Assembly: GCA_014529385.2 (NCBI GenBank) | Contig: CM043961.1 | Coordinates: 12,930,978-12,994,977, forward strand | Direction: 5' to 3' | Source of the DNA: Adiantum capillus-veneris | Taxonomy: Eukaryota > Streptophyta > Polypodiopsida > Polypodiales > Pteridaceae | DNA: 64,000 bases | In this document: positions 23,240 through 34,900 of the stretch, piece by piece | Position numbering within the stretch: the first letter of the stretch is position 1 | Layout of the letters: every line of letters starts with the position of its first letter | Program-made: the position numbers and the translations under genes | The notes under the pieces: model-generated | The model's input: the letters and a program-made list of their open reading frames with translations, nothing else | Told to the model about the DNA's origin: nothing | Databases searched by the model: none

Positions 23240-26200
23240 AGCAATCCTTTGAAAGCACAATGAAGAACTATCTATCAGCTCATCGTCATTGAGTAGAGAA
23301 GCTCAACTTCAACACAGAAAATTAATGAGAGAATATTGGGCTGCTCAGAAACGAAAGCAACGTTAGGCAACGGTCAACTTTGTGACGGAAAGCAATACAA
23401 GGGAGATGGATGAAAGAAAGAAATGAAGGATATGTCAATCTATGGTACAACACTTTGATACCTTAACCGTGGGAATGGATGCAAGTGGTAGGAAGGAATC
23501 TTTGATGATTTTCTTCAACATCCTTGCTTCCTTACTATGCAGATTAAATCCAAAGAGTTGGAAGCAATTATGCTGAGAAACATCCGCAACACTTTGAATC
23601 ATGTGAAGGTCCCAAGATCTTCAGACGAGTTTTTTGTGAAGAAATCAGCAATGATGATGTTGGTGAATGGTGGAAGCAAGGAGCAAAACACTGACATGAG
23701 CATACCGCAAGCTGCCAAGCTTATGGGGATCCACAAAAGAAACTTATATTCAGCCAAACATCACTTAATAGTGTCAAGTGAATCCGACGGTTCGTTCCCT
23801 GCATCTGAGTGTCATAGAGATGATGCACGGAGAACTCACATCACTCAAATTGTTAAAGACATAGTCTTTCAATTTTGGACGGATGAGACGAGGGTGTCCC
23901 CCAACAAGAAAGATGTTTGCAGTGAGAGACTAGCTAGATGTTCATATGTAAAGCATCCAATCCACCTTCTTGAGGAGCCTCAGGTAATTGATATATTTTT
24001 TTAGCACTTTTTATTGGTGCTACAACTCATATTCCTGCTACAACATTATGTTTCTATACCACTTTTTATTGGTGCTACAACTCATTACTGCCATAACATT
24101 ATGTTTCTATACTTCTTTTTATTAGTGCTACAGCTTGTTTTGGTGTTTTGCACCACTTTCTAGTGGTGCTGCAACATTAAAAAGTGGTGAAACATTACTA
24201 TATTGGTCTCTAATTGAATCTGAACCACTTCTAAAATTTGATCAATAGTTCTAAATGTTTTTGAAGCACTTTTACTTGTGTTTCCACACCACTTTTTAGT
24301 GTCTTTGAACCAGTTTTTAATGTTTTGCAGCAGGTTTTAATGTTTAAGAAACAGTTTTTACTAGAAATGCACCAACGCTTCACCGTAAACCCTACAAAGT
24401 GGTGTTCACCCACTAAAAAGTCTTGTTTACCCAATGCTAACAGACGTGTTTTACAAACTCGTAGGGGTGTTACAGGTGCACACATTTTTTGTGGTGCAAC
24501 TCACTTTTTCCAAGTGATGTAGCAGCTTTTAGTCATGGTGCAGCAGTTATAGTAGTGCCATAGACTTTTTACTGCTGCTGCACAAATGGTGCCCACCACC
24601 TTATGATGGTAACCAAAACCATATTAGTGGAGTTTGAACACATTTTGTTAGTAAACACTTACAAGTGCTGTCACACCACAATGAAGTGGTGGACACAACA
24701 CTTACAAGTATAAAAACCACTTTCACGTGGTGTCTGTCCGCATTCAAGTGGTGAGAAGCCACTTTCATGTGCTAAGTCACTACGTCAGTCCATCACTCCA
24801 TGCAAGTGGTGAGGCACCACTCCCAAGTGGTGTGACACCACTTTCAAGTAGTAACTAAAACCTTATCACTGCAATCAAGCGGAAAGTTCCCGCTTTCAAG
24901 TGGTTAGACACTGTATTCAAGTGACAAGAAAACGCGTTAAAGTGGTGACTGCCCACTTTGAACTAGTTTCTCACCACTCTCAAGTGGTCATCAAGTGGTG
25001 AGACACCACTTTCATGTGCAAAGTACTACGTTAGTCATCACTCCATGCAAGTGGTGAGACACCACTTTCAAGTGGCCGAACACCGCATTCCAATGACTTG
25101 AATCCGCGTTCAAGTGGTGACTGCCCACTTTGAACTAGTTTCTCACCATTCTCAAGTGGTCATCAAGTGGTGAGATACCACTTTCAAGTGATAGCTTAAA
25201 CCTGGTCACTGCAATCAAGCGGCAAGCTCCCGTTTTCAAGTGGCCAGACACCGCATTCAAGTGACCAGAATCAGCGTTCAAGTGGTGACTGCCCACTTTG
25301 AAGTAGTTGCTCACTAATTTCAAGTGGTCATCAAGTGGTGAGACACCACTTTCATGTGCTAAGTCACTACGTCAATCATCACTCCATGCAAGTGATGAGG
25401 CACCACTCCCAAGTGGCAAAACACCACTTTCAAGTGGTAGCTAAAACCTTGTCACTGCAATCAAGTGGCAAGTTCCCGCTTTCAAGTGGCCAAAAACCGC
25501 ATTCAAGTGACCAGAATCCACATTCAAGTGGTTACTGCCCACTTTGAAGTAGTTGCTCACCACTCTCAAGTGGTCATGAAGCACTTTTCACAAGAGCTCC
25601 TCCACTTCCAAGTTGTGTTGGACCACTATCTAGTTCTGATGATGGTATGTCGCCTAGTATTTTGTCCCTCCCAGCTACTTTTTAAGTGCTAGATTTTAAT
25701 TGGTGACTGGCCACTTTGAACTAGTCGCTCACCACTCTAAAGTGGTCATCAAACACTTTTCACAAGAGCTCCTCCACTTTCAAGTTGTGTTGGACTACTA
25801 TCTAGTGCTAATGCTGGTCTGTCGCCTAGTATTTTGTCCCTCCCAGCTACTTTTTAAGTGCTAGTTCTGAACTTCCCCAGAACTTTCATGTCCTTACTCA
25901 CCACTTTTTAATCGTTGCCCACCATATTCAAGTAGTGCACACCATTTTTTATTGGCGGTTCATCACCGTCAAAGTGGTTTGAATTCACTTTTAAGTCATG
26001 CCAAACCACTTTTTAGTTACGTTGAATGCGGTTTCTCACCACTATTAAGTTGTCCTCACACAACCTCTTAATATTCTACCTTTTTGTATGGTTACTAGTT
26101 TCTACACTAATTTGTATTTGTGGTGCATTATTTTCACAGGTAAAACAATACTACTGAATGTATCATTACTAGTTTTTAGTGGTGCACACCAGTTTTTAGT

Positions 26201-28158
26201 GATATAGAATCACTTTTTAATGTTTTAAAACAATTTAACCAGTTTTGAATGCTAAGTTTATTTTTAACATTTGTATACATGTATATTGCAGGTGGAGCTT
26301 TATTTAAGATTCAAGACAAAGTATGCAGATATTCAAATTTCACAACTTTGCTTCGAGTCTATGAAACCGTTCTTTGTCCGAAAATTGAGGGATCGCTACA
26401 CCTGCTGTTGTATTGTGCATGTACAAATGATTTTCCTTAAAGAGGCAGTAAATCACATGCGGACTCGAAGTTTTGATCTTCATGGTTCTTGCTGCATGTG
26501 CAGTTGTCCTATATGCCTTCATCATGATGAAGTTGTCAACCATGGATGTCTTGCATACAAAAATGCAGGTATGAGCACCACTTCACTGTTGGAGTCTATA
26601 CTCTGCCCTATACTTGCAGAACATAGTTTCCATAGCTACCAATGCTTAATGGGAACATGCAATGCATGCGGTGTAGGTAATATTCAGATCTGTCCAAGAG
26701 AAGAAGTTGAGCAGAGTAAGCAAGTATCTGTGAAGTTTTTTGAAAATATAGTGGGTGCCACTGGATTAAACAATGAAGCTAGAAAGAGCACTGTGAAAGA
26801 CATTGTCCACAAGAAAATGCTGCCTAGAGAACTTTTGCAAGTGTACCCACACCACTTGAAGAAGTATGTCACTCACAATTTTATATTTAGGTGGCAAGCA
26901 CAACAGTTCAAGGACTGCATTTCTTTGTTTCCAGATGATGTGGTTGTCTCCGTTGTTGACTTTGCAGAGAACTACTCCTTCAAGGAGCAAAATGAGATCC
27001 AGTCAATGCATTGGTACACTAAGCAGGTCACTATCTTTGTCCCGATTACTTATTTCCGCATCGCATCAGGTGCAATAAAGAAGACCATGCACTTTTTTGT
27101 CTCAGATGATAAACAACATGACACCTTATTTGTGCAGCATGCTTTTCTCTTACATGCTCAATGGTTGAGAGATCAAGGGCTAAGCTTTAAAAAACATTGG
27201 GTTTGGTCAGATGGCGCAGCTTCACAATTTAAAGCAAAGCGACCGTTTTACTTTGTTGCTAGATATTGGAGCCTTACTGGCATGGAAATGAATTGGAATT
27301 TTTTTTGCTCAGGACATGGAAAGGGGGAACATGATGGGGCTGGGGCTATCATTAAAAGGGCTCTAACTCATGAGCAATTGAAGCAAAATAGCGTGCGGTT
27401 GACTTGTGCAGTTGAAGTTGTCTCTTTTTTGAGAATGCATCTCAGTACTGGAGCAACTACTATGTATGACAAGCAAAAGAGGGAGGTCAGTAGGGTGTTC
27501 TGGGAGGTCAAGCTAGGCAATGTTTAGTAATCCCATAAATGGGACTGCAAACCATTGAAGGGCTCAAGAGCAATGCACTGTGTGAATGGGTATTCTAAGA
27601 ACAACACTTGTGCATTGCGATCAAAACGGTTGTCATGATTTTGTTTTCCTTGTAGGCTTGGCCATTGGAGAAAGTGTATGAACAGATCACATGTGGAGAC
27701 GTGGCAATATCACACTTTGGAGCCACTTGCTAATGATTCCCAGTCATACGGAGTTCCATGGTGCCACTTATGCAGGTCATTATGACTCCTTAAGCGATGC
27801 TCTCACACCTGGAGACAATTTTGCTGTCACTTCTGAAGAGAATAATGAGGAGGCTGTCGATTTCTACATTTTGAAGTGTGCAGTAGCTAAGGGCCTAACA
27901 ACTAACGAGCAAATTGATGCATGGGGCAACAAGATAGAGAAGCATACTTATATGGTCACGGGCCATTGGTATAAATCCCTACAAGCAAACTTGTATGAGC
28001 TGTGGGATAACAACCCAGTAGTTTTCATATATTCCCACTTGATAAGGGCAATAAAGTTCCCTATGGAGCCTGTAGTGCTCGATGGCATAGGAGAGGTGTT
28101 CGAACTTTCCAATGAAAACCATGAGGTAATATACAATAGCATGCCCTTTGAATTGTAA
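23240..28158 (+). pseudogene. DDE-type transposase, split gene (Sola-like?)
   Basis: Exon 1 (to 23983) has a basic start, REYWAAQKRKQR, then a TAG (23364), a TGA (23424), an HTH-like AAKLMGIHKRNLYSAKH, and FWTDETRVSPNKKDV. After a 2.3 kb satellite-filled intron, exon 2 (from 26292) runs ELYLRFKTKYADIQISQLCF, a Cys/His region, and an RNase H-like core: VVDFAENYSF (first D), HWVWSDGAASQFKAK (second D), NFFCSGHGKGEHDGAGAIIK (third acidic). Similar motif sets occur in uncharacterised animal transposase-like proteins. Frame stops at 27526, but coding continues (CKPLKGSRAMHC, KRLS-TGA-FC) to VDFYILKC and VVFIYSHLI. The stops make this copy inactive. Confidence 0.7.
23984..26291 (+). repeat. AGTGGT-type satellite filling the transposase intron
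   Basis: From about 24000 to 26280 the intron is made of short near-palindromic words such as CACCACTTTCAAGTGGTG and CACTTTTTAGTGG, arranged in higher-order units. A phrase containing GTGACTGCCCACTTTGAA recurs near 24940, 25120, 25287 and 25535. Splice sites at the edges (CAG|GTAATT and TTGCAG|GTGG) are good. Open frames in it are repetitive artefacts. Confidence 0.85.
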
Positions 28159-28287
28159 ATCAAATCTGATTTTATATCATCTAGTGAAAGATTGAACAAG
28201 ATGGAATTGGTGTAAACGTACGATGGAATTGACATGTTGGTTTTTGAGAATGCTTCACCACTCCCCCCATCCCCCCCAAACATCACC
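27456..28287 (+). repeat. 832-bp tandem duplication, copy 1 (transposase 3' end)
   Basis: The segment starting ACTACTATGTATGACAAGC is repeated at 28288-29120. It covers the last part of the transposase coding region and its 3' flank. Copy 1 has TGA where copy 2 has TGC in KRLSCFC, while copy 1 keeps the later frame (ending SMPFEL) open. Confidence 0.9.
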
Positions 28288-29120
28288 ACTACTATGTATG
28301 ACAAGCAAAAGAGGGAGGTCAGTAGGGTGTTCTGGGAGGTCAAGCTAGGCGATGTTCAGTGATCCCATCAATGGGACTGCAAACCATTGAAGGGCTCAAG
28401 AGCAATGCACTGTGTGAATGGGTAATCTGAGAACAACACTTATGCATTGCGATCAAAACGGTTGTCATGCTTTTGTTTTCCTTGCAGGCTTGGCCATTGG
28501 AGAAAGTGTATGAACAGATCGCATGTGGAGACATGGCAATATCACACTTTGGAGCCACTTGCTAATGATTCCCAGTCATACGGAGTTCCATGGTGCCACT
28601 TATGCAGGTCATTATGACTCGTTAAGCGATGCTCTCACACCTGGAGACAATTTTGTTGTCACTTCTGAAGAGAATAATGAGGAGGCTGTCGACTTCTACA
28701 TTTTGAAGTGTGTAGTAGCTAAGGGCCTAACAATTGACGAGCAAATTGATGCATGGGGCAACAAGATAGAGAAGCATACTTATATGGTCACGGGCCATTG
28801 GTATAAATCCCTACAAGCAAACTTGTATGAGCTGTGGGATAACAACCCAGTAGTTTTCATATATTCCCACTTGATAAGGTAAATAAAGTTCCCTATGGAG
28901 CCTGTAGTGCTCGATGGCATAGGAGAAGTGTTCGAACTTTCCAATGAAAACCATGAGGCAATATACAATAGCATGCCCTTTGAATTGTAAATCAAATCTG
29001 ATTTTATATCATCTAGTGAAAGATTGAACAAGATGGAATTGGTGTAAACGTACGATGGAATTGACATGTTGGTTTTTGAGAATGCTTCACCACTCCCCCC
29101 ACCCCCCCCAAACATCACCA
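28288..29120 (+). repeat. 832-bp tandem duplication, copy 2
   Basis: Second copy of 27456-28287. It keeps the Cys in LSCFCFPC and reads through GHWRKCMNRSHVETWQYH, but has a TAA near 28879 where copy 1 reads RAIKF. The copies have therefore decayed separately. Confidence 0.9.
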
Positions 29121-29598
29121 CTAAAAAGTGTTGCAGTTTCAGAAAAACTCAATAAAAATTTACCACTTTTTAGTGGTACTAAAGTGGTTTAGCCCCACTA
29201 AAAAGTGTTGCAGTTTTAGAAAAACTCAATAAAAATTTACCACTTTTTAGTGGTACTAAAGTGGTTTAGCACCACTAAAAAGTGGTTTAGCCCCACTAAA
29301 AAGTGGTTAAGAATGCTTCACCACTCCCCCCAAAAATCACCATTAAATGGTGTTGCAGTTCCAGAACAAGTGTTGCAATAACATAATAAAAATTTAACCA
29401 CGTTTTAGGGGTTTAGCACCACTAAAAAGTGGTTCTGAGACATTCATAAGTGTAGAGACATGTATAGTGCAGAGACAGTAAGGTGCCAGTACTTCTGTAT
29501 ATTACAAAAAGTATATTACAACAATTATCCAGAAACGTCTACATATCCACCAAGAATGTACAATATATAACGTTTTTGGCACTTCCGGATGTACAATC
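29121..29598. repeat. AGTGGT-type satellite between convergent genes
   Basis: Repeats of ACCACTAAAAAGTGG(T) and CACTTTTTAGTGG fill the gap between the transposase and the phosphatase gene, to about 29450. No gene is seen. Confidence 0.8.
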
Positions 29599-30636
29599 TC
29601 ATTCATCTTCATTTATAACAAAGTGCTCAAAGACTAGACTCGAAAGTTCATCTTTGGGATTGCTGATGGGGTTTGCCTTTGTATACTCCAGGGTATTGGG
29701 GGTTAGTGCCCATCTGCACAACCATGGCAACAGTGTGCGCGTGAGGTAATCAGGGTCTTGTTCTTCATCAAGAGGATCAAAGGTGGGTGGACATATACAG
29801 TTGTCCCAGACATTGCGCAGATTTTTATATCTGGAGTCATCTACCAGCAATGTCCGAGAGGAGTCGTATTCTAGAAACTTGTTCCAAACATGGTAAAGGG
29901 GCTTGAAAGACACAGGTTCACCTGCAAGGTCTCTTGGAGCTCCAACAATCTCTTCAAAATACGACCACTTTTCACATTGCCAGTTTGAGAAGAGATCCCT
30001 TAAGTAATAAGTCCTATGTTCCCATATGTCTGGCCAACATGTACTGAGGATATGCTCAATGTTAGCAGCAGTACAAGTGCTCCAAATCATTGCATCTGCT
30101 ATTTGCCTCAAATCCCAAAAAAATTGCTCAACATCTCTACGGTAGTAGATCCACAACTTCTCGTCCACTCTTTTTAGTTTAACTCTGTCGGAAGCTAGAC
30201 GTGGAGGGTGTTTAAGTTGTCCAGTCTTTGGATCACGTTTGGTTACATCTCGTTTCACGAATAGTCCATCGAGATCAAGGATGATGAGCTTTTTGATCTT
30301 GAAGAAATTCGAAACAAGATATCCCCATCCAGGGCAGTTTGGTGAAATCTCCTCAATTTTGGGGCAAACTGCTGGTTCCTGGTCTTCCTCTACTTTATTT
30401 GGTGTTACATCTGCATCTTGCTTAGCCGGTATGTCTTCAACCTTCTCATCTGATTCTTGAACATCTCCAATCCAGCTAAGTTCTGCCATAGACAAGTAGC
30501 ATGCCTTAAAAACCTCAATCAGACTGACATATTAACCTTTTCAAAATACACTTGAAAAGTATACCTTCCAGGCTATTGATTTCCATTTCATTAGTTTCCT
30601 GAACTTCTATGGCAACAGTCCACTTGGCAGGAGATA
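29599..30636 (-). CDS. FCP1/NIF-like HAD phosphatase, transposon cargo
   Basis: Two exons are clear: 30636-30565 (SPAKWTVAIEVQETNEME) and 30482-29599, joined by good splice sites in phase. The large exon (about 294 residues) contains HAD motifs: KLIILDLDGLFVKR (motif I, both Asp present, with Leu where FCP1/SCP proteins have Thr), AMIWSTCTAANIEHIL (motif II), and SSRTLLVDDSRYKNLRN (motif III acidic pair). This is the FCP1-homology (NLI-interacting factor) fold. Known members remove phosphate from Ser/Thr, notably the RNA polymerase II tail. A substrate here is unknown. It lies inside the 18.4 kb transposon, converging on the transposase. Further upstream exons, perhaps those to 40860, may belong to the same transcript. 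The exons are intact. Confidence 0.7.
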
Positions 30637-30857
30637 CTGGAGAGAAAAAATAAGCTCTACTTGAAGATGCTCATGATGATGTCGGAAAGAACAATACGAG
30701 TACAATAAATAGACAGTCAATGAATAATATGAGTACAATAAATAGACAATCAATGAGCAATAAACAACTAGTGAATGAAAAATAAAGCCGTCGTTTCATT
30801 ATCATCAAAATGAGGGTACAAAGACAAAATTACAAAGAGGCTACAAAGCACAAAAGG

Positions 30858-31359
30858 TTAATAGGGGCTACAGAAGTTTCTTGCGGGACTTTGGTTTGGG
30901 AGGTTTAAGGTTGGGTGCTTGGAGGTTAGTTTTTTTCCGAGTAGATGAAGGCTCCTTGGATTTTTTACCTCATGGAGTAGGCTCTGGAGGCTCGGATGCA
31001 ACCTTAGCTTTTTTCTTTGGTGTGGCGCGCTCTTCAGTGTTGCTCCTCTTTTTCCTACGCCCCAAAATCTCTGCACAAACCTGTGAAATAAGAAGTTCTG
31101 AGTCCTCATCAGACAAGTTCACTGTTGTATCCTTTTCAATTGGCTTCTCAGATGATTTTTCAGCGTCCTCTATGTCCTTGTTCATTGCAGGTTCTGGCTT
31201 CAGAGGCACCTCGGCTGACTCCTTGGATGCATCACCTTGAGCTCCCACTACATCTGCTCTTTTTTCAGCCCTTTTTTTAGCCTTTTGTTGGTCCGGAGTG
31301 TCTTCACCTTCTTGTTTCTGGGATGCATTCTTATCCCCGCACCCACCACACATGCTATT
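30858..31359 (-). pseudogene. Lys/Glu-rich exon of cargo gene, split by copia-1
   Basis: This exon continues from 36666-36626 across the copia-1 insertion. Joined over the target duplication it reads SSCKPNIDSMCGGCGDKNAS, then a charged region with KAKKRAEKR and GRRKKRSN, nuclear-localisation-like clusters. A TGA follows EPPEPTP at about 30967; a CGA would keep the frame, which then runs KSKEPSSTRKKTN to a TAG at about 30870. It is probably a low-complexity C-terminal tail of the coiled-coil/RING-like protein, or a linker to the phosphatase. The splice link to 30636 is not resolved. Confidence 0.55.
31355..31359 (+). repeat. copia-1 target-site duplication, left (CTATT)
   Basis: CTATT before the 5' LTR pairs with CTATC (36626-36630) after the 3' LTR, one mismatch in five. 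Confidence 0.7.
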
Positions 31360-31680
31360 TGTTGAGATGTCAAGCTCTACATCTTGAGCTGGCATCCACT
31401 ACGGGTCTTGGCCGCTTACGACATTTACTCACTGGCGCGTTAGGTGACCGACACGGAGGATCTCTGCCAGTGAATCTACATCTGGAATACACTTATAGTG
31501 CCAGTCTAGCACGCCTCTAGCGAGTTCACACTTAGTGACCGCATGTACATATGTGCTACTTTTCAATTTTAGCACTTAGTCATTTTGTACTCTCTTTTCT
31601 GTGCGAAGAAGAAGAAGCTTTCCATCTCTGTGTGGTGTGTGCTTGTCTTGTGTAGCTCTCTTGCAGCCTCTTTCTTTACA
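31360..31680 (+). repeat. copia-1 5' LTR
   Basis: Begins TGTTGAGATGT and ends CTTTCTTTACA. It aligns along its length with 36303-36625. Confidence 0.95.
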
Positions 31681-31692
31681 TGGTATGAGAGC
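31681..31692 (+). other. copia-1 primer-binding site
   Basis: TGGTATGAGAGC directly follows the LTR; it is one base from the initiator-Met tRNA complement TGGTATCAGAGC. Confidence 0.85.
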
Positions 31693-31980
31693 CTGGTGCA
31701 GGCAAGAGAGGCTAAGAGAGCAAGAGCATCACAATCCCTTCGTTCGGAATCCACGACCAGATGTCGAAGTTTTTCGTACAAGTTTCTGAATAGGTCTCCA
31801 AAGTGCAGTATACAGAGATTTACTGTACAAGTACAGTGGTTGTATGTACGCTTGATTGTGGACACTCGTTGAGTGTAGAAAGCGTTACAGGTACCACGAT
31901 AGCAGGTTCAACAGATTTGCAGGTTTTTGCAGATTTGCAGGTTTTTGCAGATTGCAGCTATTTTGTCTTAGGGCTTCAAG

Positions 31981-34900
31981 ATGTCTAACGGTTTCAGTCA
32001 GATTGTCACTGAGAAGCTTGAGAAAAATAACTACCCTGCATGGAAGTTCAGAATAACAAATTTCCTAAAAGGAAAAGGTTATTGGGACTATGTAGAAGGA
32101 GACAATGAAAAGGAACCAGAGATTCCCGAGGCAAATGCTACAGCAGAACAAAGGAAAGCTTTGAGGGACTGGCAACAAGGCCAGAGCAAAGTGATGTATT
32201 GGCTTTCTATGAGCATCACAGATGGCATGATGGGCTATCTACAAGATGCTGAAACCCCCGCCATTGCATGGAAAAACTTAGGTAGAGTGTTCGAGGTGAA
32301 CACCAAGGCCAGGAAGCTTCAACTAAAGTCGGAGATAAATCAAGTTAAGAGGAACAACCTCTCCATCAATGATTATGCCTTGAAGATCAAGAGTATCATT
32401 GAGGCTCTTGGATCTATTAAAGTCTCAGTGGAAGACGATGACATTGTCCGTGCATGCTTGGATGGTCTAGGAGATGAGTATGTACATTTCAGGTCTTCCA
32501 TGAATACAAGAGACGACATCCCCGTGTTCCAAGATTTGATTTCTATGCTTATTCTTGAGGAGAAGAACCTTGACACATATTCTTCTCATGGCAGAAATAA
32601 TTCTGAGCAGGCCTTCTATTCTAACTCCAATAAAGGTAGAGGTAGAGGTCGTGGTCGAGGCCCAAGGGGTTGTAGGGGCCAATTTCAAGAAGGCCAATCA
32701 AATCAAAACAATATAGGTGGCAGGGGAAACCAGTCTCAAGGCAGGGGGAGTCAAAGAGGTCGTGGTGCAGGATCAAGCAGGCAGCAACATACTGCAGATA
32801 GCAGAGAATGTTGGACTTGTGGTGAAAGAGGTCACATGTCACATGACTGTCCAAAGGGAAAAGCAAGTGGAAAGAGAGAACATGGCAACTATGCATCTAC
32901 TAGCAGAGATGCAGATGACAGCAAAAACGAGCGCATGTTTATTATGCAGCATGTAATGAATACAATGACTGCAGAGAATTCCACCCAAGATGATGTTTGG
33001 TATGTGGATTCAGGTGCCTCTAATCACATGAAGTTTCGTGGAGAGTGGTTTAGAGATATGCGCAAACCATATGTGTCAGGCTATGTGCAGACAGGAGATG
33101 ACACAGCTCACCCCATTGCTCATGTAGGGGACATACCTCTAAATACGAAGAGTGGCAAATCAAAGTACTTAGTAGATGTACTTCATGTCCCAAACATTAC
33201 AAAGAATCTTGTTTCTGTTGGACAAATGGTTGAGCAGGGTTTGCACGTTCGCTTCAATCCAAATGGATGTTATGTAGAAGATTTCCAGAATGGTTGTAAG
33301 CTGATCATAGAGGGAAAATGTGTGGGCAGAATGTTTACGCTGAATGTAGACATGTCTGAGGTAAAAGATGCATTATTTGCACAGGGCACAAGTGTTGTGG
33401 CTGATGTTGACATTTGGCACAAACGGATTGGCCATGTCAATGAGCAGAGATTGCGCAGCATGCAATCAAAATAGATTGTAAAAGGTTTGCCCAAATTCAA
33501 GGTCGATGGTATGCATAAAGTGTGTGCAGCATGCCAGTTTGGAAAACAGTCAAAGGGCTCATTTCCACATGAGCGCAATGTATGTAAAAAGCCACTTGAG
33601 GTGGTGCACACAGATGTTTGGGGTCCAACCGATACTGCAAGTATACATGGTTGCAAGTATTATGTCTCTTTCATTGATGACCATACAAGGAAAGTATGGG
33701 TCTACTTCATGCGTAACAAAAGTGAAGTGTTTGGTCACTTTCAGGACTTCAAAATCATGATTGAGAAGGAGACAGATATGCAAATCAAGACATTGAGGTC
33801 AGATGGAGGGGGAGAGTACTTCTCCAATGATTTTTCAGATTTTCTGCGAATGCATGGTATACGCAGGCAGTTTACATGCAGATATACTCCACAGCAGAAT
33901 GGGGTCGCTGAAAGGAAAAACACGCACATTGCAGAGGTTGCACGTGCATTGATGAATGAGAAGAACATGCCTCATCATTTCTGGACTGAAGCTGTAAATA
34001 CAGCTGTGTACATTATGAACAGGACACCTACAGCTGCGGTGCATGATGTAACGCCTGAGGAAAAGTTTACAGGTACAAAGCCTGATTTGGCACACTTGAA
34101 AGTGTTTGGCTGCATAGCTTACGTGCATGTACCAGATGAGTTGCGTAGGAAATTGGATCCTAAAGCAGAGAAATGTATTCTTGTGGGATATTCCCTTGAA
34201 CAAAAGGGGTATAGGTGCTACAATCCTACTACACGAGAATTACGAGTGAGCAGAGATGTAGTCTTTGATGAGATGAGCAGCTGGTACATTAATGCACATG
34301 GCACTATTGGGACTGATGTAAAAGATGATGTGGTTGTACAAAATGTGAGGCCACAGTCACAGGTTTTGAGTGGACCACAAGAGTCCTCTTCTCGTGGCTC
34401 TGTTGAGAAGCCATGGAATGGTAGACTACGTACGCAGGTTACTCCACTAGCAGGTATAGGGAATGTATTACGAAAAGGAAAGGAAAAGGTTGATGAACCT
34501 CCCTTTATGGCTGATGCATCATCAGGTTTTTCACATGTAGACATGGATTCAGATGGTTCTGAACAAAGTCTTCATGAGGAATTTGGAATTCCGGCTGTCA
34601 GGACACCTGGTGTAAGGAAAGTACAAGAAGATGCTAGAGGGCAAAGGAGTGACCCACGACCGCGCAGATCTAACAGAGTCAGAAATCCAGTTCAAAAATT
34701 GACTTATGATGGATATCTAGCGCATCACCAAGCCTACATGGCTAAGGTGATACAGGATGTGGAGCCCACATGTTTTGAGGATGCAGTTGGAAATGTGCAT
34801 TGGGATGATGCAATGAATGAAGAGATGGATGTATTGGAAGCAAACGACACATGGGAGTTGGTGCCATTGCCAAGTGGCAAGAAATCTATTGGTTGTAAAT

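Noticed and set aside
24900-25560. CRISPR-like array of regularly spaced repeats
   Set aside because: Units are imperfect, palindromic and unevenly spaced, there are no unique spacers or cas genes, and the DNA is eukaryotic.
24325-25692. Small ORFs in the AGTGGT satellite
   Set aside because: They encode short repeated words (HHFQV, SSGQ) that follow the DNA repeat and fall in an intron.
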